Origin: Fodinicola acaciae
Lineage (GTDB): Bacteria; Actinomycetota; Actinomycetes; Mycobacteriales; HKI-0501
Direction: 5' to 3'
Assembly: GCF_010993745.1 (NCBI RefSeq)
Contig: NZ_WOTN01000004.1
Span: forward strand, 868,001 to 932,000
Length of the DNA stretch: 64,000 nucleotides
In this document: positions 43,365 through 51,242 of the stretch, in pieces
How positions within the stretch are numbered: the first letter of the stretch is position 1
How the letters are laid out: each line of letters begins with the position of its first letter
Notes under the pieces: generated by a model
The model's input: the letters and a program-made list of their open reading frames with translations, nothing else
What the model was told of the DNA's origin: nothing
Databases searched by the model: none
Translations under genes and position numbers: made by a program

Positions 43365-43383
43365 TTAGGTTAGGCAAACCTAA
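43365..43383. promoter_or_regulatory. DtxR/IdeR iron box between DUF2470 and rpsD
   Basis: TTAGGTTAGGCAAACCTAA differs from the actinobacterial iron-box consensus TTAGGTTAGGCTAACCTAA at one central base. It lies 18 bases from the DUF2470 start on one side and 17 bases from the S4 start on the other. Fe(II)-loaded DtxR/IdeR would bind here and could repress both genes. Confidence 0.85.
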
Positions 43384-43400
43384 TTGATGAGGAGGAAGTT

Positions 43401-44009
43401 GTGAACCGGTCCCGCCCCAAGGCGCGACTGAGCCGAGCCCTCGGGATCCCGCTGACGCCCAAGTGCGTCCGCTACTTCGAGGCCCGGCCCTACCCACCGG
43501 GCGTGCACGGCCGCGCTCGCCGCAACCCGTCGGACTACGGCATCCGGTTGCGCGAGAAGCAGCGTCTGCGCCACCAGTACAACATCGGTGAGGCGCAGCT
43601 CGAGCGCGCGTTCGCCGAGGCCCGCCGGCGTCCCGGCAAGACGGGTGAAAACCTGGTGGCCAGCCTCGAGCGTCGGCTCGACGCGGTGGTCATGCGGTCC
43701 GGTCTGGCCCGCACGATCTACCAGGCCCGGCAGATGGTCGTACACCGGCACATCACGGTGAACGGCAAGCGTGTCGACCGCCCGTCGTACCAGGTCCAGC
43801 TCGGTGACGTCGTCGGCGTCATCGACCGGAGCAAGTCCAAGGCGCCGTTCGTGGCCGCCTCGGAAGGAACCTGGGCCGCGGCCAACACGCCTGGCTATCT
43901 GTCCACCGATCTGAAGAACCTGAAGGTCCAGCTGGTCGCCGAGCCGACCCGTGCGCAGGTCCCGGTGATCTGCGACGAGCAGCTGGTGGTTGAGTTTTAC
44001 GCTCGCTGA
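43401..44009 (+). CDS. rpsD: 30S ribosomal protein S4
   Basis: This 202-residue S4 has [32 protein letters not shown] and the S4 RNA-binding domain [20 protein letters not shown]. It starts GTG 43401 with AGGAGGAAG. The N-terminus ([20 protein letters not shown]) has no CxxC zinc knuckle, so it is a zinc-free form. It resembles the S4 of Streptomyces (SCO1505), which also lies away from the alpha operon. Its promoter overlaps an iron box, which is unusual for a ribosomal gene. Whether a second rpsD exists cannot be seen here. Confidence 0.95.
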   Translation: MNRSRPKARLSRALGIPLTPKCVRYFEARPYPPGVHGRARRNPSDYGIRLREKQRLRHQYNIGEAQLERAFAEARRRPGKTGENLVASLERRLDAVVMRSGLARTIYQARQMVVHRHITVNGKRVDRPSYQVQLGDVVGVIDRSKSKAPFVAASEGTWAAANTPGYLSTDLKNLKVQLVAEPTRAQVPVICDEQLVVEFYAR

Positions 44010-44087
44010 CCTCGGTCGGCAGGCGAAGGGTGGGTCACCCTCTCAGGCCCATGGATCCTCGCCGTTAGCGTTTGCCAACAAGCGTTG

Positions 44088-44124
44088 ATGACTCCGGAGG
44101 TGCGCGGCTGCCCTCCGGAGTCAT
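44088..44124. terminator. Hairpin terminator after rpsD
   Basis: ATGACTCCGGAGG and its exact complement form a 13-bp stem around an 11-base loop, between rpsD and the convergent MarR gene. Confidence 0.8.
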
Positions 44125-44154
44125 TGCTGTGTCGGGTCGATCAAGTCGGGAAAA

Positions 44155-44625
44155 TCACATTTTGGCGTCTCGAGATGGGGACAGCCGGTCGATGATCTTC
44201 TCGGTGACCGCGGTCAGCGTCCGCAGCTCCTCGGCGGTCAGCAGGTCGATGAAGTGCTCGCGAACGGACCGTACGTGACCGCGCGCCGCCGCCTCGACGG
44301 TCGTCCAGCCGTCGTCGGTCAACACCGCGACCGCTCCGCGTCCGTCTGAAGCGCTCTCCTCTCGTACGACCAGGCCACGTTGCTGCATCCGCGAGATGTG
44401 GTGCGACAGGCGGCTGGTCGACCAGCGCATCCGGCTGGCCAGCTCGGTGATCCGCATCCGCCGCTGCTCGGTCTCGGACAGCGTCGACAGCACGTCGTAG
44501 TCGGCGTCGGACAGTCCGTCCTTGGCCAGGTCGCGAGAGATCTGCAGGTCGAGCAGCGCGCGCATGCGCCGATATCCACGCCAGGCTCGTTGCTCCTGGC
44601 CGGTCAGCCACCGTACGTCGGTCAT
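44155..44625 (-). CDS. MarR-family regulator of the divergent FMN reductase
   Basis: This 156-residue protein has a MarR winged helix (LSDADYDVLSTLSE, ITELASRMRWSTSRLSHHIS, RGLVVREESASDGRG), flanked by helices for dimerisation. It is divergent from an NADPH-dependent FMN reductase gene across 55 bases, with a large inverted repeat between. MarR/FMN-reductase pairs typically respond to electrophiles or quinones. Confidence 0.9.
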   Translation of the reverse strand: MTDVRWLTGQEQRAWRGYRRMRALLDLQISRDLAKDGLSDADYDVLSTLSETEQRRMRITELASRMRWSTSRLSHHISRMQQRGLVVREESASDGRGAVAVLTDDGWTTVEAAARGHVRSVREHFIDLLTAEELRTLTAVTEKIIDRLSPSRDAKM

Positions 44626-44643
44626 CCGGCGAGCCTATCCATT

Positions 44644-44690
44644 TTGTTGACGTGTCACCAAGTCATGCTAAGTTGGTGACATGTCAACAA
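44644..44690. promoter_or_regulatory. Large inverted-repeat MarR operator overlapping a start codon
   Basis: TTGTTGACGTGTCACCAA (44644-44661) and TTGGTGACATGTCAACAA (44673-44690) are inverted copies with one mismatch and an 11-base spacer. Each contains its own TGACnTGTCA dyad. The right arm covers the ATG at 44681 of the reductase gene. Confidence 0.75.
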
Positions 44691-45265
44691 ACACTCCGTA
44701 CCGGCTGCTGGTGGTGATCGCCAGTACGCGACCCGGCCGTGTCGGTCCGCGGATCGCCAGCTGGTTCGCCTCGTACGCGGCGACCGCCTTCGACGTGACC
44801 GTCGCCGACCTGGCCGAGATCGACCTGCCGATGCTCGACGAGCCGGAGCACGCGGCGACCGGCATCTACGCGCACGAACATACGAGACGGTGGAGCGTGA
44901 TCGTCGCCGACGCGGACGCGATCGTCTTCGTCATGCCGGAATACAACGGCGGCTTCACGGCGCCGCTGAAGAACGCGCTGGACTTTCTCTATGACGAGTG
45001 GCGGGACAAGCCGGTCGGCTTCGTCGGCTATGGCATGAGCTCCGGCGGCATGCGCGCCGTACACATGATCAAGCCGGTGCTGCTGGCGCTCGGCATGGTG
45101 CCGGTGAGCAGTGCCGTCACCGTCCGGCTGCGCGAGGTCGTCGATGGCGACGGCCATCTGGTGCCGCATGCCGCGATGGCCGAGGCCGCTGCCGAGCTGG
45201 TGGCCGATCTGGCCAGGCTGGCGCCGGCCCTCGCCGGTCTGCGGACGCAACCGGCGGCCGGGTGA
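44681..45265 (+). CDS. NADPH-dependent FMN reductase / quinone reductase
   Basis: This 194-residue flavodoxin-like protein has LLVVIASTRPGRVGPRIASW as the FMN phosphate loop, MPEYNGGFTAPLKNALDFLY as the flavin ring motif and GYGMSSGGMRAV. It transfers electrons from NADPH to FMN or quinones. The message is nearly leaderless, since the ATG lies in the operator arm. Regulated by the divergent MarR. Its stop codon is in a terminator stem. Confidence 0.92.
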   Translation: MSTNTPYRLLVVIASTRPGRVGPRIASWFASYAATAFDVTVADLAEIDLPMLDEPEHAATGIYAHEHTRRWSVIVADADAIVFVMPEYNGGFTAPLKNALDFLYDEWRDKPVGFVGYGMSSGGMRAVHMIKPVLLALGMVPVSSAVTVRLREVVDGDGHLVPHAAMAEAAAELVADLARLAPALAGLRTQPAAG

Positions 45266-45289
45266 TGGCGTGGTTCACCCGGCCGCCGG
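45251..45289 (+). terminator. Hairpin terminator overlapping reductase stop
   Basis: CCGGCGGCCGGGTGA (which includes the TGA stop) pairs perfectly over 15 bp with 45275-45289 around a nine-base loop. The rest of the gap to 45598 shows no supported feature. Confidence 0.75.
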
Positions 45290-45598
45290 AGCTGTGCCCG
45301 GTGTCCAGATCGCGGGCATTCGTACGATAGCGCGGTTTTATCCGGCGTATCACCGCAGGCTCGGACAAATAGGTGAGATGGATAACCGCGTGCATGTGCA
45401 CCGGTCGACGGGATACAATCGTGACGTGCACCACCGTCGGTCATCGCCATCGGTGGTGGCCGCGGGTCCGCATCCGGACCCAGTCGTTTCCGCATCCGCG
45501 AGGCGCTCATCCGCTTCCGGCATGCCGTCCCGACCAGACCGCGACTGCGTGCGTCCGTGGTCGGGGCCCGTCTCACCGTTGTGCAGGAGAACACCGTC

Positions 45599-45862
45599 AT
45601 GACCACGTACGTGCAGGATGATCTGGCGCTGTTGGCCGAAGCCACGCAGTTCACGCTGCACGCTCTTCCGGCCGACCACCCGGCGGCGGACATCCAGACG
45701 GTAGTCATCTCCGCGCGCGGTCACGGCCTCTGGGCCGTCTACTGCCGCGGCTCGGTGATCACCCGGGACGGCCGCTGGCTGTTCGACCGCGACACCGCGC
45801 TGCGCATCGGCCGCGAGATGCTGCCGGAGATCCGCGACCAGTACGAGCGCTCGCACGCCTGA
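45599..45862 (+). CDS. Small uncharacterised protein (87 aa)
   Basis: It starts at ATG 45599 with GGAGA eight bases upstream; an earlier GTG at 45557 is less likely. The sequence (MTTYVQDDLALLAEATQFTL, then ISARGHGLWAVYCRGSVITR, WLFDRDTALRIGREML) looks like a small alpha/beta protein of a common actinobacterial type. I cannot name it and see no active-site motif. Confidence 0.65.
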   Translation: MTTYVQDDLALLAEATQFTLHALPADHPAADIQTVVISARGHGLWAVYCRGSVITRDGRWLFDRDTALRIGREMLPEIRDQYERSHA

Positions 45863-46416
45863 CCCGTTCGGCCGCATGGCCACCATGCGTGCGCTCGACT
45901 TGAGTTCCAACCTCTGGGTTGGTGGCTTGGTTCCGCGCCACTGGACACCCGACGGCTGGCAAAGTGAGGATCCGGCTGGCCTGCCATGCTCCGAGAGCTG
46001 CCCATCCGGGTCATCGTCGGGCAACGCAGCGACCGGGTGATGTCCTTCCAGTCATCGGCTGCGCGGACCGGGCGCGGAAGGGTGTCGTGGCGTCCCGGTA
46101 GGTGAAAGGGTCCACTAGATGGGATCCACGGGCGCGTGTAACGCTAAATGTCTGTCTTGTGAGGTTTATCGACGAGATGAATGTCGAGTTACTGGCGTTA
46201 GATGCACGAAACAAGGCTTTCGCGCCTGCGTGACCGCCAGCCTCTGTGGTGGGTGTGACTGCTGAGGCGAGTAATGCTGGTGTGACTGCTCGTCGGGCCG
46301 GGCTCGAGGCCATGCGCGTATGTGGACCCTTGCGGTCAGTCGATGGCCTTGACCGTCACATCTCCGCTCAGTCAGCATTTACGCACGTTGTAAACCCTGG
46401 CAGGAGCGGAGTTCCC
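45863..46416. other. Intergenic region without supported gene
   Basis: In these 554 bases no frame shows the codon bias of the neighbours. GC is lower towards the right. GGTGTGACTGCT occurs twice (46252 and 46276), and the promoter of the secreted protein gene at 46417 probably lies in the last 150 bases. I see no terminator or RNA gene. Confidence 0.4.
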
Positions 46417-46752
46417 ATGAGGATTTTGCGAAGCGTCGCGGTCCGCGCGGCCGCTGTCGTCGCGGTGGCCGCCTGCGGGCTCGCGGTCGCGATGCCGGCG
46501 TCGGCGGCCACCGGCACGCTGACGATCAAGCAGCACGGCGTGGTGCTCTTCCAGAAGACCAACCCGGCCGCCGACTGCTACGAACTCGGCAAGGACTTCC
46601 CGCAGGGCGACATCGACACCTACAACAACACCGACGCGACCGTCTATCTGTACGGCAACCCCAACTGCGCCGGGGACCCCGACACCAACGTCAACCCCGG
46701 TCAGTCACTGCTCGGCTACCCCGGTTTCTACAGCCTGCGCGTGCTTTCCTGA
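46417..46752 (+). CDS. Small secreted protein (111 aa)
   Basis: It has a Sec signal peptide (MRILRSVAVRAAAVVAVAAC, ending MPASAA) with a likely AxA cleavage near residue 31. The mature part of about 80 residues has two Cys (AADCYELG and NPNCAGDP) that could form one disulfide, and is predicted beta-rich (GTLTIKQHGVVLF, ATVYLYGNPN). AGGAG precedes the ATG. It resembles the many small exported beta-sandwich proteins of actinomycetes. Role unknown. Confidence 0.8.
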   Translation: MRILRSVAVRAAAVVAVAACGLAVAMPASAATGTLTIKQHGVVLFQKTNPAADCYELGKDFPQGDIDTYNNTDATVYLYGNPNCAGDPDTNVNPGQSLLGYPGFYSLRVLS

Positions 46753-46909
46753 ATCCACCTGCGCAGATGGGTCCGGGCCGCTGCACCATGGGGTGGAATT
46801 TCCGGCCAGCCACACCCAGCCAAACCCCGCCTTTGGTGGCCTTGACCAGCACATTCACCGTACGGCCGCGATCGTGCCAGAGGTCGTTGTCTGCTGACAC
46901 GATGTCTGC

Positions 46910-49735
46910 GTGGACGCCGAGACAGCCGCGCAGCACTCCAGGGACACACACGGTCCCTGGGGTCGCGACCGTGAGCTGGCCACGGTCGACCGGCTCTTCG
47001 ACAGCGACTCGCCGCGTGCCGTGCTGCTGGAAGGCGAGGCCGGCATCGGCAAGTCCGCGGTCTGGTCGGCCGGTGTGGCGGAGGCTCACCGCACCGGCCA
47101 CACGGTGCTCGCGGCGACCGGCAGCGAAGCCGAGACGGCTCTGTCGTACGCCGGCCTGACCGACCTCTTCGAGAACGTCGCCGACCAGATCCTGCCGCGG
47201 TTGCCGGAGCCGCAACGCGAGCCGCTGGAGATCGCGTTGCTGCGCCGCGCCCCAGGTGCGACGCCGATCGGCCAGCGCGAGGTGTCGGTGGCGGTGCTTG
47301 GCGCGCTGCGCCTGCTTTGTGGCAGCGGGCGCGTACTCATCGCGGTCGATGACCTGCAGTGGGTCGACCGCGTGACGATCGAGGCCCTGGCCTTCGCGAT
47401 CCGCCGTTCCGGCACCGAGTGCGTACGCCTGCTGGCCGCCGCGCGTCTGCCTGGCGGTGCCACCGCGTGGAAGGACACCGGTGCCGACCGGACCGGCCTG
47501 CTGTTCTCGGCCGTGGCGGCCGAGGCTCGCGAGACGATCCGGCTGGAGCCGCTGGCGACGCCGGTGATCGACCGGCTGCTCACCGCGCGGCTCGGCGATC
47601 CGTTGCCGCGCAACGTGTTGCTGGCGTTGGTGGAGCGTACGGCCGGCAATCCGTTCTGGTCGCTGGAGGTGGCCGCCGCGCTGGCGCGCGGCGGACCGGT
47701 CGACGGTGAGCTGCCGGTGCCGGAGTCGCTGTCGGCGGTGGTCGCCAGCCGGCTGGCTTCGCTGAGCATCGCCGCGCGCGAAGCGCTGTTGGCGGTCTCG
47801 GCTTTGTCGCAGCCGACCACCGACCTCGCCGTCAGAGCGTTGGAGGAGCTGGCCGGCTGCGACGCCGGCAAGGCCATCGACGAGGCGATCGAGGCCGGTG
47901 TCGTGACCGAGTCAGGCGGCCGGCTGCGGCCGGCGCATCCGCTGCTCGGCTCCGCGGCGCTCGACTCGCTGCTGCCAGGAGCGCGGGTCGCGCTGCATCG
48001 GCGGCTCGCCACCGTGGTTGTCGACCCCGAGCAGCACGCGCGCCACCTCGTACTCGCCGCGAACAACAGCGGTCCGGAGCTCGTCGCGGCACTGGACGCC
48101 GGCGTACGGTCGGCGAAGCTGCGAGGCGCGACGTCGGCGGCGGCCGAGCTGGCGGAGCTGGCTGTCACGCATACGCCGCCGCGGGATCCAAAGCGTGCGG
48201 AGCGGCAGGTCGAGGCCGCCGAGCTGCTCTTCGCCATCGGCAACACGCGGCGCGCCAACGACCACCTGGTCGCCGTCTATCGAAGCGATCCGCCGCCGGC
48301 GATCCGTCGCCGCGCGCTGCCGATGCTGGTCGAGACGACGTACTGGGTCCACGGCGTGCCGGCGGCCGCGCGGATCGTCCGCACGGAGATCGACAACTCC
48401 GACGACGATCCCTACATGCTGGCGACCGCGTTGGCGATGGCCTCCGACGTCGGTGACGGCCGCGGCGGCGACCGTACGGAGCTGGCCGAGCGCGCGCTCG
48501 CGCTGTTCGACGAGCTCGGTGAGGAACCCGATCCGCGCGTGCTGTCGACGGCCCTGCTGTATCTGGCGCTGGCCAGGCTGGACGCCGGCGACGGCATCCA
48601 GTGGGACCTGCTGGACCGGGCCGTACGCGCCGAACGCCGGCTGCCGAGCGTGCCGCTCACCATGCGGGCCGCCTATGCCAGGCGTATCTGGCTGAAGTCG
48701 GTGGACCAGCCGGTCGCCTGCGCCGCGGCGCTGCGGGAGGTGCTGGTGGAGGCTCGCGACCTCGGCGAGGAGTGGGCCCTGTCGCCGACGTACGGCCATC
48801 TGGCGCTGGCCGAGTGCTGGGCCGGTCGCTATGCCGAAGGTCTGGCCGCGGCCGATCGCGGCTTCGCGCACGGTGAGCCAGGCATCGCGAAAGCGGCTGT
48901 GCTCTATGGTGCGCGCGGCCTGTTGCTCGTACTGACCGGCGACATCGCCGCCGGTCGAGCACTGATCGCCGAGCAGCTGAGCAACGAAGGCGACGGCATC
49001 GCCAGCGTCAAGGCGATCGTCTATCGCCAGGTGCTCGGCGCGGCGGCGCTGCTGGACGGCGACGCCGAGGAGGCCGTCGACCTGCTCGGCACGGCTCTGC
49101 GGCTGGCCCGCGGCGAGGGGATCCACGAACCGGGACGGCGGCAGCGGCTGGAAGGCGACCTCGGCCAGGCGCTGGTCATGACCGGCCGGCTCGCCGAGGC
49201 CACCGAGCTGGCCACCGAACAGCTCAGCCTCGGCGGACGTACCGACCGGCCGACGATCCTCGGTGTCGGCCTGCGGATCGCCGGCCTGGTGAGCGCCGCC
49301 GACGGCGACCTGGCGACCGCGCTCGACCAGCTCGAACGGGCCGTACGCGCACACGAGCGGTCCGAGCTGCCGCTCGAGCTCGGCCGCAGCCTGCTCGCGC
49401 TCGGCCAGGTGCAACGCCGCCGGCGGGCGAAACCACAGGCACGGCAGTCGCTGCGGGCCGCGCTGGAGGTGTTCCAGCGGCTCGGCGCGGCCCCGTTCGC
49501 CGAGATGGCCAGCGCTGAGCTGGACCGCATCGAACCGGTGCGCGGCCGAAGCGGACTCACGCGCGCCGAGCAACGGATCGTGGAACTCGTGGCATCAGGA
49601 CACTCCAACCGGGAGATCGCGGCCGAGCTGTTCGTGAGCGTGCGTACAGTCGAGACGCACCTGGGGTCGGTCTATCGAAAGCTCGCGATCCGCTCCCGTA
49701 CCGAACTGGTCCGCCGCTTCTCCACCGGCGGCTGA
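46910..49735 (+). CDS. LAL-type LuxR regulator (AAA/STAND ATPase + TPR + LuxR HTH)
   Basis: This 941-residue protein has Walker A GEAGIGKS (42-49), Walker B VLIAVDDLQWVDR (about 143-155), a long TPR-like helical middle and a C-terminal LuxR HTH (LTRAEQRIVELVASGHSNRE, then VSVRTVETHLGSVYRKL). It starts at GTG. LAL regulators activate secondary metabolite or carbon-use genes on binding ATP and a ligand. No obvious target lies beside it. It is one of two LALs in 11 kb. The 157 bases upstream (46753-46909) hold nothing I can assign. Confidence 0.92.
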   Translation: MDAETAAQHSRDTHGPWGRDRELATVDRLFDSDSPRAVLLEGEAGIGKSAVWSAGVAEAHRTGHTVLAATGSEAETALSYAGLTDLFENVADQILPRLPEPQREPLEIALLRRAPGATPIGQREVSVAVLGALRLLCGSGRVLIAVDDLQWVDRVTIEALAFAIRRSGTECVRLLAAARLPGGATAWKDTGADRTGLLFSAVAAEARETIRLEPLATPVIDRLLTARLGDPLPRNVLLALVERTAGNPFWSLEVAAALARGGPVDGELPVPESLSAVVASRLASLSIAAREALLAVSALSQPTTDLAVRALEELAGCDAGKAIDEAIEAGVVTESGGRLRPAHPLLGSAALDSLLPGARVALHRRLATVVVDPEQHARHLVLAANNSGPELVAALDAGVRSAKLRGATSAAAELAELAVTHTPPRDPKRAERQVEAAELLFAIGNTRRANDHLVAVYRSDPPPAIRRRALPMLVETTYWVHGVPAAARIVRTEIDNSDDDPYMLATALAMASDVGDGRGGDRTELAERALALFDELGEEPDPRVLSTALLYLALARLDAGDGIQWDLLDRAVRAERRLPSVPLTMRAAYARRIWLKSVDQPVACAAALREVLVEARDLGEEWALSPTYGHLALAECWAGRYAEGLAAADRGFAHGEPGIAKAAVLYGARGLLLVLTGDIAAGRALIAEQLSNEGDGIASVKAIVYRQVLGAAALLDGDAEEAVDLLGTALRLARGEGIHEPGRRQRLEGDLGQALVMTGRLAEATELATEQLSLGGRTDRPTILGVGLRIAGLVSAADGDLATALDQLERAVRAHERSELPLELGRSLLALGQVQRRRRAKPQARQSLRAALEVFQRLGAAPFAEMASAELDRIEPVRGRSGLTRAEQRIVELVASGHSNREIAAELFVSVRTVETHLGSVYRKLAIRSRTELVRRFSTGG

Positions 49736-49745
49736 GTCTGCGCGG

Positions 49746-50477
49746 CTACGCCGCGCTGGAGGCGAGGAGGGCGCCGCAGCTGAGCACGATGGCCACTGAC
49801 ATCGCGGTGGCGAGGATGGCGAACCAGAGGCCGGCGGACAGGCCGGTCAGCCGCGCCAGCTGGTCGATGTCGGACTGGACGCGCAGCTCGCGCAGGTGTG
49901 GCGACTGGATGAACTGGTGCCGCCGCTGCTTGTGCAGCTCGACCAGCGTACGCGGACCGGCGAACAGGAAGAAGCAGCTCAGGCCGGCGCAGATGGCGCC
50001 GTGCAGGACGGCCGGTGTCAGCACGGACAGGCCGAACAGCACGATCGCGCTGACCACCAGCGACAGCGCGCCGTACGCGTTGCGGACGAGCACCAGCATC
50101 GTCAGCAGGATGGCGGCGCCGAGCCAGAGCACGCGCGTGCCCTGGCCGAAGCTGACGAGTACGGCGACGATCGTGCCGACCAGCGGCGCGGCCAGATAGC
50201 CGGCCGCGGCGGTGGCGACCATGCCGGGGCCGTACGGCTGGCCGGCGGACAGCGTCAGGCCGGAGGTGTCCGAGTGCAGCCGGATGCCGCTCAGCTGCCG
50301 GCCGGTGAGCAGCGCGACCAGCGCATGGCCGCCTTCGTGGACGATGGTGACGACGTTGCGCGCCACCCGCCAGATCCGGTCCCACAGCACGCAGGCCACC
50401 GCGACGGCGGCGATGGCCAGGAACAGCCACATCGGCTGCCGCCAGGCGTCGATCGCGGCTGGTACGGCGTCGTTCAT
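49746..50477 (-). CDS. M50-family membrane metalloprotease (M50B-like)
   Basis: This 243-residue protein has about six membrane segments and the zinc motif HEGGHALVALLTG near residue 48, with the second-metal region SAGQPYGPGMVATAAAGYLA. It is an actinobacterial M50B-like protein of the shorter kind; no PDZ domain. Start ATG 50477 is preferred over ATG 50504. It might cut membrane-bound regulators by intramembrane proteolysis, but no anti-sigma gene is near. Its stop lies ten bases from the convergent LAL stop. Confidence 0.82.
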   Translation of the reverse strand: MNDAVPAAIDAWRQPMWLFLAIAAVAVACVLWDRIWRVARNVVTIVHEGGHALVALLTGRQLSGIRLHSDTSGLTLSAGQPYGPGMVATAAAGYLAAPLVGTIVAVLVSFGQGTRVLWLGAAILLTMLVLVRNAYGALSLVVSAIVLFGLSVLTPAVLHGAICAGLSCFFLFAGPRTLVELHKQRRHQFIQSPHLRELRVQSDIDQLARLTGLSAGLWFAILATAMSVAIVLSCGALLASSAA

Positions 50478-50519
50478 CGGACCGAGGCTAACGGCTCGGC
50501 ACATGGCCCGGAGTCAGCC

Positions 50520-51161
50520 TCAGGACGGATCGCAGCCGTTGAACGCGCGATAGAGAAACCGCGAGACCGTGTCGATCACCTCGTCGTCACTGACCGGCTC
50601 CGCGGTGAGCTGGCCGTCGCTCGCGTACCACCGCTGCATGAACGCGTCGAGCAGCGACTGCATGAGCACCAGGGTCAGATCGGGGTCGCCGGGCAGCGCG
50701 CGGCCGGCCTTGGTCACGAAGCCGAGGTGGCTGATCAGGTGCTGCTGGTCGGCCGCGATCAGCTCCCGCAGCCGCGCGCTGAACTCGTCGCTGACCAGCG
50801 CGGCCTGCCGCATCGCGACGAGTACGACCCGGTTGTGCCGATAGAAGGACCAGAACGCCGCGACGTGCCAGCGTACGGCGGCGAAGTCGGTGAAGTCGGA
50901 GCTGTGCGTCGAGCCGATCGCGAGCACGGCCTCGTCACCGGCCGCCAGCATGTCGGTGCACATCGCCTGGAGCAACTCCTCCTTGCCGGCGAAGTGGTTG
51001 TAGAACGACCCTGCGGCGCGGCCGGCCTCGGCGGTGATGTCGGTGATCTTGGTGTTCAGATAGCCGCGCTCGGCGAAGACGCGCCGCGCCGCCGTCTTCA
51101 GTGCCGCCTCGGTCTCGGCCGCCTTCGCCTTCCGGCCACCGGCCGCGAGCTTCTCGGACAT
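50520..51161 (-). CDS. TetR-family repressor of the second FAD monooxygenase
   Basis: This 213-residue protein has a TetR HTH at about residues 15-62 (LKTAARRVFAERGYLNTKIT, EAGRAAGSFYNHFAGKEELL) and a helical ligand domain. The start is ATG 51161 with AAGGAGGG. It is divergent from the FAD monooxygenase at 51243 with two tandem dyads between. It probably represses both. Confidence 0.9.
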   Translation of the reverse strand: MSEKLAAGGRKAKAAETEAALKTAARRVFAERGYLNTKITDITAEAGRAAGSFYNHFAGKEELLQAMCTDMLAAGDEAVLAIGSTHSSDFTDFAAVRWHVAAFWSFYRHNRVVLVAMRQAALVSDEFSARLRELIAADQQHLISHLGFVTKAGRALPGDPDLTLVLMQSLLDAFMQRWYASDGQLTAEPVSDDEVIDTVSRFLYRAFNGCDPS

Positions 51162-51197
51162 GACCCTCCTTGACACGGACGCTAGCGTACGTCACTC

Positions 51198-51226
51198 TGA
51201 ATATAGATTCACTGAATCGAAATTCA
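51198..51226. promoter_or_regulatory. Tandem TetR operators
   Basis: TGAATATAGATTCA (51198-51211) and TGAATCGAAATTCA (51213-51226) both fit TGAATNNNNATTCA with perfect arms. They are one base apart, 15 bases centre to centre, in the gap between the divergent TetR and FAD monooxygenase genes. Confidence 0.75.
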
Positions 51227-51242
51227 GCTAAGGAGACGAGAG

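Noticed and set aside
42529-43368. Plus-strand 279-codon frame opposite the DUF2470 gene
   Set aside because: The same length as the minus frame, but only the minus frame has a ribosome site, DUF2470 motifs and the coupled small gene.
43365-43383. Reading the palindrome as a Zur box
   Set aside because: The sequence matches TTAGGTTAGGC-type iron boxes, not the TGAAAATGATTTTCA-like Zur sites, although zinc control of S-protein paralogues was considered first.
45919-46101. A 60-codon frame in the 45.9-46.4 kb gap
   Set aside because: No ribosome site and codon bias unlike the neighbours.
46910-49735. LAL regulator as part of a secondary-metabolite cluster
   Set aside because: No polyketide synthase, NRPS or other biosynthetic core genes are in the window.
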